Below, piece by piece: positions 1 through 8,672 of a DNA stretch of 34,963 nucleotides. Both the position numbers and the translations under genes were made by a program. How positions within the stretch are numbered: position 1 is the stretch's first letter; the number at the start of each line of letters is the position of its first letter. Source of the DNA: JAQGHB01 sp036384495 (GTDB lineage: Bacteria > Patescibacteriota > Saccharimonadia > Saccharimonadales > UBA4665); NCBI GenBank assembly GCA_036384495.1, contig DASVMD010000056.1:1-34963 (forward strand), written 5' to 3'. A model generated the notes under the pieces. The model made no database searches, was not told the DNA's origin, and saw only the letters and a list, made by a program, of their open reading frames with translations.

Positions 1-606
1 GTGCAGCCGGGGCAAGTTGCGAAGTTCCAGTTCGATATCAAACCGGCAACCAACGCCAATCCTGGCGTTTACCGCGAGTTTTTCCAGCCGGTGGCAGAAG
101 GAACGGCAGATGGCCTCTTTCCAAAGGCGTGGACCTTCATCGATGCAACCCTGCAGCCCTCTATTTACAACATCAACGGCACGACCCAATCCTCATATCC
201 GACTATTGTACGAGGTGGTCAGACTTCTGCATTCTTGACTTATAAGAATAACGGTAATGTTGCCTGGTATGATGATACTTCGAAATCGCAAGGCCCAGCT
301 GGCACCAATCCAGTTCACCTTGCTACATCGCACAACCTCAATCGCAACAGTGGTTTTAGCAGCGGTTGGCCCACTCCCAGCCGCCCTGCAGTGAACTTTG
401 CAGCGGTGTATGAATCAGATGGTACGACCTTAGCTAGTAACCAGCATGTGGTGCAGCCGGGGCAGATTGCGAAGTTCAATTTTAATCTGAGCGCTCCAAG
501 TAACCTTTCTCCTGGTGTTTATCGAGAATTCTTTAATCCAGTAGTTGAAGGCACGGCTAACGGCGTTTTTAACGACGCCTGGACCTTTTTCGACGTCACC
601 GTCCGG
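1..606 (+). repeat. Tandem protein repeat encoded in DNA (about 450-bp period)
   Basis: Nucleotides 1-156 and 451-606 encode homologous segments that match at most positions, including PGVYREFF and AWTF. The period is 450 bp. The first copy is cut by the window edge, so more units probably lie upstream. Confidence 0.7.
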
Positions 607-609
607 TAG
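1..609 (+). CDS. Secreted repeat protein with Ig-like domains, 3' end only
   Basis: This is the C-terminal 202 residues of a larger protein. The frame is open at the first base of the window. The leading GTG is probably internal, because the second repeat reads VVQPGQ at the same place. Two copies of a module of about 150 residues are visible. The pattern VQPGQ-x-AKF ... PGVYREFF-x-PV-x-EGTA-x-G-x-F ... AWTF occurs at residues 1-47 and 151-197, separated by an Asn/Thr/Ser/Trp-rich stretch. The beta-rich, tryptophan-bearing pattern resembles Ig-like (NBR1 'FW'-type) domains found on bacterial surface proteins, which usually bind ligands and do not catalyse. The true N-terminus, any signal peptide and any enzymatic domain lie upstream, outside the window. 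It converges on the glycan operon with only 2 nt between stop codons. The family assignment is tentative; the tandem repeat itself is certain. Confidence 0.7.
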   Translation: MQPGQVAKFQFDIKPATNANPGVYREFFQPVAEGTADGLFPKAWTFIDATLQPSIYNINGTTQSSYPTIVRGGQTSAFLTYKNNGNVAWYDDTSKSQGPAGTNPVHLATSHNLNRNSGFSSGWPTPSRPAVNFAAVYESDGTTLASNQHVVQPGQIAKFNFNLSAPSNLSPGVYREFFNPVVEGTANGVFNDAWTFFDVTVR

Positions 610-611
610 TT

Positions 612-2219
612 TTATAGCTTCGTAAGGCTGCATATCTTGTAGCCCAAGGCGCCACTATACAGATACTGGCTCACATACGTGTTTAGCGGCGTGCATTCAC
701 TATTCACAAAGCCAGCTTCGCGGAAATACTTCGTTTCAGTGACAACACCGTTTGTGGTCTCGATTCCATAAAAAGCTTTATGGTGAGCCTGATCCTGCTG
801 GATAGCCGACACGACAAGGTGCTTCTGTGCTGGAGTTATTGTGTCGAAAGCTGCTACGCTTATGACACGGCTACCGGCCGGCAGATACGGCACCAGAAAG
901 CCTAATGGGTTTGCAGGAGCCATGATAACAGTTCCATTCGCATAGCTTAGCTGGCCGCTTAAATTAGGTCCGAAATCCTCCGATTGCCATGGTATGCGCC
1001 CCCAGTTTGCAGGAATAGTGTAGGCGGTAATCAGGCCAAAAGTAATGACCAGCGCACATGTAGCCAGTCTTTTGCTACTAATTATTTTATATGTAGCTAG
1101 AGCTATGGCGGTCAGACTTATAAGCTCTAACGGAAGTAAGTAGCGGTAGTACGCAAACTGTTTTTGCCAAAAAACATAAGACAGGACGACAAATATCCAA
1201 AAAACGCCTTCTTTGCGAGTCAATCGCAACTTGGGCCATGACTTAAAGACTAAACGCTCTATCAGAAAGTAAGCCCCTGCAGCCAGTACAATTACAAAAA
1301 GGACTGCCAGTCTCGGATCCCTAAAGTAAGGCCGTAGAGGATTATCTGGTACGTGCGCGAAGGTAAAGGGATAGAACAGCGTATCAACAAGATTCGTCGG
1401 GAACCAGACTCTATCGGATAGATTTACGCTTGGCATATAGGCTGACTTAAATACCCCGTTATAGTATGGAAATATCGGGTTGCCAAGATGCCTCCAAAGC
1501 TCAAAAGACCAGTAGCCGGTGGCGGCCACCAGCCCTGCAAGAATCGCAAACACGTGCCATACGCTCTCACGAATCTTTGTTCTGTTATTACCTTTCATAA
1601 GAAACCCACCGATAAAAAGCGGGATAACAAATACAAGGCTGGTGAGCTTGAGGCCTACGGCAATGCCTGCTAATACGTATCCATAGAACCTTAGACGCCG
1701 AGGCATCCCTGGTTTTTTGAGTGTATCGAAGGAAGTAAGAAGGAGTAACAGGGCAGCCAAGATCAACAGGCTCGTCAGATTGTCTCCCATGCTGTTTCCC
1801 AGCTCAGATATGCCCGTAGCGCCGAATAATGACACTACACCAATCGCTAACGCAATAACGAATCTGAAAACGTATCGCTTGATATAGTCTTTTAGTAAGT
1901 TATTGGCTATCTCAAAGACAAGCCAGCCATTAATGCCCTGTATGGCACCTAGAAGTGTTCCTGCAATCACGGGCTTGAACTGTGAACGCAAGAGGTAATT
2001 CGGGAGATCTAGTAAAGGATTGATAAATGTCCCACCGCCGGCAGGCTGTATGTCATATAAAAATCGGTGATGGAAAAGCGCCCAAGGGTTATACCAGTGG
2101 TAATTTAATAGATCCCAGTTTAGGTCCTGTCCTAATATGTACGTAGCTATGCCGGCGACAATCATGCATAGCAGCAGTGCTAGAATATGAAGTCTAATGT
2201 TTGTTTTCGTGTTTTGCAT
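612..2219 (-). CDS. Polytopic GT-C-like membrane glycosyltransferase
   Basis: A 535-residue integral membrane protein with about ten hydrophobic segments spread over its length, starting with residues 8-29. The first outside loop carries acidic residues in the context GQDLNWDLLNYHWYNP (D32 and D36), the position where GT-C enzymes using polyprenyl-phosphate sugars keep their catalytic aspartate. This pattern resembles the GT87/DUF2029-type family. It is the last gene of the minus-strand glycan operon, 7 nt after the preceding glycosyltransferase. Expected role: adding a sugar from a lipid-linked donor on the outer face of the membrane, for instance a side decoration on an exported glycan. Substrate and linkage cannot be read from sequence. 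Its stop lies 2 nt from the stop of the convergent repeat protein. Confidence 0.7.
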   Translation of the reverse strand: MQNTKTNIRLHILALLLCMIVAGIATYILGQDLNWDLLNYHWYNPWALFHHRFLYDIQPAGGGTFINPLLDLPNYLLRSQFKPVIAGTLLGAIQGINGWLVFEIANNLLKDYIKRYVFRFVIALAIGVVSLFGATGISELGNSMGDNLTSLLILAALLLLLTSFDTLKKPGMPRRLRFYGYVLAGIAVGLKLTSLVFVIPLFIGGFLMKGNNRTKIRESVWHVFAILAGLVAATGYWSFELWRHLGNPIFPYYNGVFKSAYMPSVNLSDRVWFPTNLVDTLFYPFTFAHVPDNPLRPYFRDPRLAVLFVIVLAAGAYFLIERLVFKSWPKLRLTRKEGVFWIFVVLSYVFWQKQFAYYRYLLPLELISLTAIALATYKIISSKRLATCALVITFGLITAYTIPANWGRIPWQSEDFGPNLSGQLSYANGTVIMAPANPLGFLVPYLPAGSRVISVAAFDTITPAQKHLVVSAIQQDQAHHKAFYGIETTNGVVTETKYFREAGFVNSECTPLNTYVSQYLYSGALGYKICSLTKL

Positions 2220-2226
2220 AAGGAAA

Positions 2227-3387
2227 CTACTTCAAAAGCTGGCGATAAATATCACCGAACTTAGGTGCTTCCGTTGCGTATCCGAATTTAGCGGCATATT
2301 TTTTAGACAGTTCCTCTTGCTTTCCTCTGTCGATACGAATAATCTCGCGCGCAAGTTCATAGTAATTAAAGGAGTCAGTCAGCTGAACCACGGGTTGCTG
2401 CTGATTCATCTCCATAATTGAATCCGTTGGATAAGCTATAGCTGGCTTGTAGTTAGCTATAGCATTATTAAGAGCTGCGGAGGTCACCCCTCCGTAATAG
2501 ACCCTGTCATAAGGATATACACATATATCACACTCTCGTATCAAAGCATTAAGTTTCTCGTCTTGCTCTACGTAACCAGCAATATAAACACGTTCTTTGA
2601 GACCGCGTTTGATAATCAGGTCGCAAACATCATCGTAGAACTTGGCGTTCTCACCAGATGGATGAGCGCCACCAATAATTGCTAATTTGTAGTTGCTTGG
2701 AAGAAACTCTAGCGCATTTATAGCATGTGTTATCCCTTTATTTTTCGACAAAAATCCTACGGTACAGTAGATAATGTCGCCATCTTTCTGGTTAAGATTA
2801 TCTTTAATCTCAGTGGTCTTTAGATCAAAGGACAGTTCAGGCACTGGCATTGTTATCCGAATAATACGGTCCTCCTGCACTCCGTACTTAACTAATGCTT
2901 TGAGCGTAACTGTATTATGTACAATTACCTGATTCACCATGCGCATGGCCTTGAGGTGCACGCGGTCAAAATGCTTCTTAGCTCGCTTTGCACGTAAACG
3001 ATGGAGTATGCTCCTCGGCCCAAAACCTCCAGCACTTACAGCAGTCTTAGGGAACCCGGCCTCAGGTGACGTGTGAATAGTCATGAGCGTTTTCTTGTGT
3101 TGGCGGTGTGCCTCAGTAATAAAACTGCTGAGCTCGTCATGCTTATAGAAAGAGAACTCATGCTGGATATGAAGCATGTCAAATGACTTTAGTTGCTCGG
3201 AGAACTCTTTGAGAACTGGTGCGAATTCTTGGGCCGTCATATTCTTCATCTTGTTTGGCGAATACGGGAATATTACATTCTCAACATTTTCGACACTCTT
3301 CATCCCCTGTATGTACTGTTCTTGATACTTGGCGATACCACACTCTTCATCATGTGTGGTTACGTGCAATACTTTAATCTTTGACAT
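2227..3387 (-). CDS. GT-B glycosyltransferase, GT4-like, divergent acceptor motif
   Basis: A 386-residue protein with two Rossmann-like halves. The N-terminal half begins KIKVLHVTTHDEECGIAKY, a GT4-style start with a glycine-rich acceptor loop. The C-terminal half contains CTVGFLSKNKG and later CVYPYDRVYYGGVTSAALNNA. The usual E-x7-E (EGFGLPxxE) donor motif is absent; YGGVTSAALNNAIA occupies that place. The start at 3387 is chosen because AAGGAG sits just upstream. A longer frame to 3414 would add MLRNLSRSF and has no such site. The gene overlaps the upstream glycosyltransferase by 14 nt, so translation is probably coupled. Likely a cytoplasmic sugar transferase in synthesis of the exported glycan; donor and linkage unknown. 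Confidence 0.75.
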   Translation of the reverse strand: MSKIKVLHVTTHDEECGIAKYQEQYIQGMKSVENVENVIFPYSPNKMKNMTAQEFAPVLKEFSEQLKSFDMLHIQHEFSFYKHDELSSFITEAHRQHKKTLMTIHTSPEAGFPKTAVSAGGFGPRSILHRLRAKRAKKHFDRVHLKAMRMVNQVIVHNTVTLKALVKYGVQEDRIIRITMPVPELSFDLKTTEIKDNLNQKDGDIIYCTVGFLSKNKGITHAINALEFLPSNYKLAIIGGAHPSGENAKFYDDVCDLIIKRGLKERVYIAGYVEQDEKLNALIRECDICVYPYDRVYYGGVTSAALNNAIANYKPAIAYPTDSIMEMNQQQPVVQLTDSFNYYELAREIIRIDRGKQEELSKKYAAKFGYATEAPKFGDIYRQLLK

Positions 3388-4630
3388 GAAGCTCCTTGAT
3401 AGATTCCTTAACAAGCGCTGCTGTCTCGTCCCACGATACAGGCCTGTATGCTTTTATTCTACGCTTCGCAGCCGCAATAGCTCCAGGTTTTAATATATTT
3501 TGTATAGCCTTTAGGCATTCTTCGGTCGAATACGGGCTAAAGTATGTAATGAGGTCACCGGCTATTTCAGGCATACTACTGGTATTGCTACATATACATG
3601 CGGCACCGTGGGCAATACTTTCAGCAATTGGTAGGCCCCAGCCCTCGTAGAAACTTGGGTATATATTGAATAAACAGTGTTCGTACAACCACGAGAGTTC
3701 TTCGTCACTTGTTTTCTCTAAAATGATGAACTTGCTTTTAATCTCCGGGTCCTTTGTCATCATTTCATATATATCGTCACTTTTCCAGCCACGGCGGCCA
3801 ACAATAATTAGATCGGGTAGCTCAATACCTTTTTGAATAGCGAGCTTATATGTGTAATACAGCAGCGTGTGGTTCTTGCGAGCCTCAATAGTGCCCACAC
3901 ACAGCAAGAACTTCTTATCACTGCCATCAAAGTACGCGTTGCCAGGCTTTACCGGACTAGCAAGCTCAAAGTCATCACCAAGGCGAATAACCTCGATCTT
4001 CGGTATAGCAAGTTTGTTCTGCCTCAGCCAACTTGCAACATCTTTTTTGGTGTGCTGAGAGATTGCCAGGATAAGGTCACAGAGCGGATAGATTGCCTTA
4101 CTATAGACAGTCAAACTCTCGGTTGCATGCCCAGAATATTGTGGCGTGACGATTGGCAATAGATCATACACCATTTGCACCAACTTCACGCCTGTGGCAT
4201 TCAGATCTATGAGATACTTCACAAATTCTGGATCGCTACCGTGCCAATCAGCTAAGACAAACAAGACATCGCCTCGCCCCAACGCAATGGACGGGGCTAA
4301 GTCGGAATAGTTAGGAGGCGTAGTTGTTAGAAGCTTACGGATGGCTCTCTCAGACACCGTGAGTATTTTATCTGGAATAGGCAAGCGACGCCTGATCTTT
4401 CTGGCCGTTTCCACGAAACCTGATCTCTCGGATACAACTGGAGCTGGGGGCTGCTCGCCTAACTGATCCAGGTTGATTTCAGTATAACGGTGCTGCCTTC
4501 CATCCCAAGACACAAATATACTGCTACCAAGAGCAAATCGTGTAGCCAACTCGTTCATAACCCGAGGGACTCCGGTTAATCTACCTTCCCACTGCGCAAG
4601 CTCGCTAATATCTATTATCAACCTACCCAT
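3374..4630 (-). CDS. GT4-family glycosyltransferase
   Basis: A 418-residue GT-B enzyme. Diagnostic features are CVGTIEARKNH (about residues 244-254), the start of the nucleotide-sugar domain, and YEGWGLPIAES with E329 and E337 forming the E-x7-E motif that holds the donor sugar nucleotide in retaining GT4 enzymes. The N-terminus, RLIIDISELAQWEGRLTGVPR, is the usual acceptor-binding beta strand and loop. A ribosome site AAGGA lies 5 nt before the ATG. The gene overlaps its upstream neighbour by 8 nt and its downstream neighbour by 14 nt. It sits with the exporter genes and two other transferases. By analogy with D-rhamnan loci having three GT4 enzymes it may be one of the rhamnosyl- or mannosyltransferases that build the chain; that is inference. 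Confidence 0.85.
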   Translation of the reverse strand: MGRLIIDISELAQWEGRLTGVPRVMNELATRFALGSSIFVSWDGRQHRYTEINLDQLGEQPPAPVVSERSGFVETARKIRRRLPIPDKILTVSERAIRKLLTTTPPNYSDLAPSIALGRGDVLFVLADWHGSDPEFVKYLIDLNATGVKLVQMVYDLLPIVTPQYSGHATESLTVYSKAIYPLCDLILAISQHTKKDVASWLRQNKLAIPKIEVIRLGDDFELASPVKPGNAYFDGSDKKFLLCVGTIEARKNHTLLYYTYKLAIQKGIELPDLIIVGRRGWKSDDIYEMMTKDPEIKSKFIILEKTSDEELSWLYEHCLFNIYPSFYEGWGLPIAESIAHGAACICSNTSSMPEIAGDLITYFSPYSTEECLKAIQNILKPGAIAAAKRRIKAYRPVSWDETAALVKESIKELHVKD

Positions 4631-6434
4631 CGCTATCCTTTGCTATATTTACGAGTGATTCTGCAAAGGCCTCGTAAGCCTTCTGGTCCGAGCGTCTGTT
4701 TAAGCCAGCGCCCTCGTACACTGGAGCTGCTTTTGGACGCTCAATAATCCATACGACCGTTTCCGAGCCAAGCTTTTCGGCTACTGCCTCAATCATATGT
4801 TTTGCTGTTTTACTAAATACCACGATCACTTGCTGTGCGGCAATAAGTGAGACTAAAAACTTGGCCCCTTTGACCGGAAAGTCTTTGCTCAGCTGAACCT
4901 CTAACGAATATCGTGATTTATCAATTAGGCCTTGCGCAACCATTTCTTCCCATACGGTATCTAGTTGGGTTTCGGCCAAGATAGTAATTCCAGGCACCGC
5001 TAGAGCAGCAAACAATGCCGTCGTGGAAGCGGTTGTGCCATCAATGACATGATAGATTTTGTCATATGTCGAAATCCTAAAACCAAGACCGGGCTTAAGT
5101 ACGGCTTCCTTGGCAACATAGGGGAGAAAATCCACTCGGGCCGTTTCCTTCTCTTGGTTTTTACCCACATAGTAATCGACTCTGTACCGTTTGCTAAGCT
5201 CAGCGTGCCCGAGCAATAAGTATTCACCAGCAGGTTTGCTCGACGGAGCGGGGCCAAACATAGCAATCTTCGTAACAATCTTCTCTCCGCCCGTCTGAGC
5301 ACGGGAGATAGCTTGGCTCAGTTTATTTGCCGTATTTTGCCACGTGTATGTCTCTATAATTTTTTGATAGCGATCCTTGTCTTGACAAGGCTTTTCAATC
5401 ATGTCAGTCAACGCCTGAGCCATGTCGGCAACAGAATGAGGATCAAATAGGTGGAACGCGTCTTCGGCAATTTCACGAAAGACGGAAACGTTCGAACAGG
5501 CTACTGGCTTACCTGCCTCAACCGCTTCTAAGATTGGCAAGCCAAGTCCCTCATATTCCGAAGGGAAAAACAAACCATCAGCCTCGTTGTATAGATAGTT
5601 AAGTTCCTCGCCACTTATATTGCCTGTGAATATTGTCTTGTCGGACAACTCACGCAGCGAAGCGATTTCTTGTTCATCAAAAAATGATGTTACGACCAGG
5701 CTGTAATTATTTCCACGTTCTTCATTAAATCGAGCAAAGGCCTCCACACCGCGCTTATTATTTTTGCGTGGGTCATTGCCTGTTGGCATAAGGATGAATG
5801 GCCATGGTATGTTGATTTTTTTGCTAGTCGCAGCATGACGGATAGGTCCGCCATCAATACTAATCACCCGCTCCGTATCTACTCCAAGCAGCATTGTTAG
5901 GTCGTTTGCAGCAGTTTTTGAGATTGCCAAATAGACATCTGCGTTCAGTAGTTCCGGAAATTTTGTTAAGTACTTTTTTCTTGCTACTGCATCACTGAGA
6001 TAGGCATTAGGCAGCATAAGTGGAATAAGATCGTAGAACAACAATGCCTTTTTAACACCTCTAGCTGATGGGAAAGTTGGATAGATCTCATTCTGCATCA
6101 GCGACAATATTAGATAATCGACAGTTTGCGTTTTACTTTTACCTATATAATCATCAACCGCTTGCCTATTATGGCGAGCAACATCCGCGCTCACCCCAGT
6201 GTTTGCGAGTAGGTTTAAATTTGCAATCAAGAGGCTACTGGTCCTTCGATTGAGCTCGGCAATCACTTCAGAAGGCGTTGGCAGCTGTGTTGAAAGCAAG
6301 AGTTCAATTGAATCCCATTGCTTTCTTCCCGATTGATCCAACTGCGCAATAAGTTCGAGTGAGTATTTGCCCATACCTCTGTCCCAAGCTGGTGTCTGGA
6401 ATATTTGGCCGTCAATAATTAACCTATGTTTCAT
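4623..6434 (-). CDS. GT4-family glycosyltransferase with extra C-terminal domain
   Basis: A 603-residue protein. Residues 1-380 form a complete GT4 enzyme: start RLIIDGQIFQTPAWDRGMGKYS, PTGNDPRKNNKRG near 217-229, and YEGLGLPILEA with E295 and E303 as the E-x7-E donor motif. Residues about 386-603 form a second domain that starts KIAMFGPAPSSKPAGEYLL, like the acceptor half of another GT-B enzyme. It never reaches a second E-x7-E motif and ends near residue 600. It therefore looks like an incomplete or reduced second transferase domain, perhaps one that positions the acceptor or a partner. Upstream sequence GAGGAAAGGGCT provides a ribosome site. It overlaps both neighbours by 4-8 nt, so it belongs to the glycan operon. 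Which sugar it adds is unknown. Confidence 0.8.
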   Translation of the reverse strand: MKHRLIIDGQIFQTPAWDRGMGKYSLELIAQLDQSGRKQWDSIELLLSTQLPTPSEVIAELNRRTSSLLIANLNLLANTGVSADVARHNRQAVDDYIGKSKTQTVDYLILSLMQNEIYPTFPSARGVKKALLFYDLIPLMLPNAYLSDAVARKKYLTKFPELLNADVYLAISKTAANDLTMLLGVDTERVISIDGGPIRHAATSKKINIPWPFILMPTGNDPRKNNKRGVEAFARFNEERGNNYSLVVTSFFDEQEIASLRELSDKTIFTGNISGEELNYLYNEADGLFFPSEYEGLGLPILEAVEAGKPVACSNVSVFREIAEDAFHLFDPHSVADMAQALTDMIEKPCQDKDRYQKIIETYTWQNTANKLSQAISRAQTGGEKIVTKIAMFGPAPSSKPAGEYLLLGHAELSKRYRVDYYVGKNQEKETARVDFLPYVAKEAVLKPGLGFRISTYDKIYHVIDGTTASTTALFAALAVPGITILAETQLDTVWEEMVAQGLIDKSRYSLEVQLSKDFPVKGAKFLVSLIAAQQVIVVFSKTAKHMIEAVAEKLGSETVVWIIERPKAAPVYEGAGLNRRSDQKAYEAFAESLVNIAKDSDG

Positions 6435-7522
6435 AGCCCTTTCCTCGTTTTATTCACAAGTTTGCGAGCCTTTCGATACGCTGGCAGTGCTGGGTGCTGT
6501 TTGGGCGATTCATTAAAGCGAGTAAAATCAGTCTGATCATTGAGGTGCGCTAATGATAATCTTTCTTTGGCAGTTGTGGGGAGCGAATCAGGTAGCGGCA
6601 TCGGCTTAAAATTGTTCGCTTTAATAAGCTTTTGTTGGATTGCATGATCAACATGGCTCAACCTGTGTTTGACATTCCGCTTAACGTGCCGGCGCAGCGA
6701 AGCAATTTCGTTAAAACTATGTTGTAGCTGCTGCCGTTCGGCTTGCGACTTCTCTAGTTCCGCCCTGAGCTCGGTATTATTTTTTTCGAGCGTTGTTACT
6801 AAATCATCGTGAGCTTTGAAATCCTTTAATAACCTAAAATTAACAATCGGCTCTCTGAAAATTACTCCCTTAACATAATCAAATTTTTTAGCCCGGTCGG
6901 TGCTATTATCCACATAATACTCATTTAGACCATCGGCGAAGACAAGGCTATAATTTTGCTTAATGAGCAACGGACGCCAATCTTTATCGACATGATTGGC
7001 CTCAATACATATTACTTGCGGGCGATACTTTTCCCAGTCATTGCCCGATAGCACTTCATACTCAAAGCCTTCAACATCAACTTTCATGAAGTAAATTTGA
7101 TTATTTTTGACGTGTTTTTTAAAAATATCCTTGAGAGGTAACGTATCGACCACAATCTCCTCTTCGACTTCCGTAAACTTGGATGTTCCCGTCCTGTAGC
7201 TAGACGCCATGGTTTCCGACATAGTAGACAGCCCATCGCCATTCGGGTAGTAGTGCAAAGTAAATTGCCCCGGTTTCTTACTTACGCCGATAGGTAGGTT
7301 GATATCATTGGGCCGTTGAATGACTAGCTTTTGATGCAGCCTGGGAATTGGTTCGATGTTAATACCGTGCCAACCTCTGTCATAGAAATACTTGGTAACG
7401 GATTCGTGCATGGGCTCATTGGCTCCTACGTCGACATAGAATCCCTTTTCGTCATCATCAAAAAAACAACTTAGAATAATGTCTTCTCGATTTTGGGCAT
7501 AGGAAACTGTGTAGTTTTTCAC
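6431..7522 (-). CDS. FkbM-family methyltransferase with coiled-coil tail
   Basis: A 363-residue protein with a GTG start that overlaps the previous stop as GTGA. Residues 1-225 are an FkbM-type SAM-dependent methyltransferase: SAM motif I YVDVGANEP (29-37), an acidic strand end INIEP (54-58), and MKVDVEGFEYEVLSG (146-160), the family hallmark. Residues about 236-275 have a heptad-like charged pattern (LEKNNTELRAELEKSQAE) typical of a coiled coil. It is followed by a basic segment LRRHVKRNVKHRLSHV (276-291) and a loop-rich C-terminus. The neighbouring methyltransferase shares the same coil plus basic motif. FkbM enzymes O-methylate sugars or natural products. The position after the exporter suggests methylation of the glycan, possibly at the chain end. 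The capping role is inference. Confidence 0.85.
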   Translation of the reverse strand: MKNYTVSYAQNREDIILSCFFDDDEKGFYVDVGANEPMHESVTKYFYDRGWHGINIEPIPRLHQKLVIQRPNDINLPIGVSKKPGQFTLHYYPNGDGLSTMSETMASSYRTGTSKFTEVEEEIVVDTLPLKDIFKKHVKNNQIYFMKVDVEGFEYEVLSGNDWEKYRPQVICIEANHVDKDWRPLLIKQNYSLVFADGLNEYYVDNSTDRAKKFDYVKGVIFREPIVNFRLLKDFKAHDDLVTTLEKNNTELRAELEKSQAERQQLQHSFNEIASLRRHVKRNVKHRLSHVDHAIQQKLIKANNFKPMPLPDSLPTTAKERLSLAHLNDQTDFTRFNESPKQHPALPAYRKARKLVNKTRKGL

Positions 7523-8670
7523 GATGTCGTCCCTTTGTGTGCCGTCTTACGGGTAACTCTCTTGAGCTTGTGCCTAATCGCTTTTTTAACATGTCGAGGT
7601 AACGGCGTTATCTGATTAAGCACATTCTCTAGCTGATCAATGTGCTCTTGTTGCGCTTCTAGTTTGGTAGCAAACTCCTGGGTACGCGATGCCAGCCTGT
7701 CGTACTCCTGCCAGAGTATATCCACATCTTCTTCAGCTGACCTAAATAGAGAGTCGTTTGCTGGCTGCCTACTTACGGCTACACGAAAATCCTTATCCAC
7801 AGGCTTAAATGAGGCAACAATAAGTCCATCGCCAGTAGACGATTCTAGCACGGTATGCTGCGCTATTATAGTACCGTTATTGTCTTCTATAAACTTCAGA
7901 CATTTGTTATGAATGTTCGGGTCATTCGAAATGACATAGTGATGTGTTGATATAAAGACAAATCTAACAATGCCTTTACGTATCGACTGCAGCGCACCTT
8001 CTAGCGCCTGGAGTTCTGCGCCTTGAATATCAATATGGAGTATCTCTAGTTGACGAATTTTTTGCTCTTTGACAATACCGTCGACCGTACGGATTACAGT
8101 CTTAATCTGTGTTCCGTCTTCGGTTGCAAAACTGATTTTCTTTTTATCTTCTGATCCCCCGGCTGCATTGTAAAAAATAGCGTCTTTGCCGACCGTAAAG
8201 TTATTGAGCTGCATATTGAACTCGCCCAGTGTAAGGTTTTCCGGGTCTGGCTCACAGCATATAACTTTTCTTGGTGATTTTACTGCCTGCAAGAACCACA
8301 TAGAGTAATAGCTCCACCAAGATCCCAGTTCTATCATTGCACCACCGGATTTAACTCGCTTCAGTACTTCACTAAAGACTTTTTCCTCTTGTGGCTCATG
8401 CACACCTTTTAGCCCCTTGATAATATCAGTCATCCAATCACCTTGATAGCCGTTCTGCTTAACAAGTAACCCGCTATGCGTGATTTGTACCGGTACTCCA
8501 TCTACTACTTTTAGCTCGCCAGCATCTTTAACACGCGGTAGGTCATTGGCATCGTGACAGGCCAGTGCCATTTCAACTCGCCCTTGGTTGTCTTTATTCC
8601 AGACAGATCCCGTTGACTGCAGGATATCGAGTGCCGAAGGCACCGAGTTATTGCGTAGTGTCTTGGCCAT
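7519..8670 (-). CDS. FkbM-like methyltransferase with coiled-coil tail
   Basis: A 383-residue protein. After an N-terminal extension of about 90 residues comes a SAM methyltransferase fold: AMIELGSWWSYYSMWFL (111-127) as motif I region, VICCEPDPENL (136-146) as the acidic loop, and LHIDIQGAELQALEG (211-225) as the FkbM-type core. SAM motif I is atypical, GSWWS rather than GxGxG. Residues about 313-353 look like a coiled coil (EYDRLASRTQEFATKLEAQQ). The basic motif LPRHVKKAIRHKLKRV (357-372) follows, and the chain ends soon after. This matches the tail of the next gene, although the catalytic domains differ. A strong ribosome site GGAGGAG lies 12 nt upstream of the ATG. Two nucleotides separate it from the exporter ATPase. 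It probably acts on the same glycan as its partner, at a different position or step. Confidence 0.8.
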   Translation of the reverse strand: MAKTLRNNSVPSALDILQSTGSVWNKDNQGRVEMALACHDANDLPRVKDAGELKVVDGVPVQITHSGLLVKQNGYQGDWMTDIIKGLKGVHEPQEEKVFSEVLKRVKSGGAMIELGSWWSYYSMWFLQAVKSPRKVICCEPDPENLTLGEFNMQLNNFTVGKDAIFYNAAGGSEDKKKISFATEDGTQIKTVIRTVDGIVKEQKIRQLEILHIDIQGAELQALEGALQSIRKGIVRFVFISTHHYVISNDPNIHNKCLKFIEDNNGTIIAQHTVLESSTGDGLIVASFKPVDKDFRVAVSRQPANDSLFRSAEEDVDILWQEYDRLASRTQEFATKLEAQQEHIDQLENVLNQITPLPRHVKKAIRHKLKRVTRKTAHKGTTS

Positions 8671-8672
8671 AA

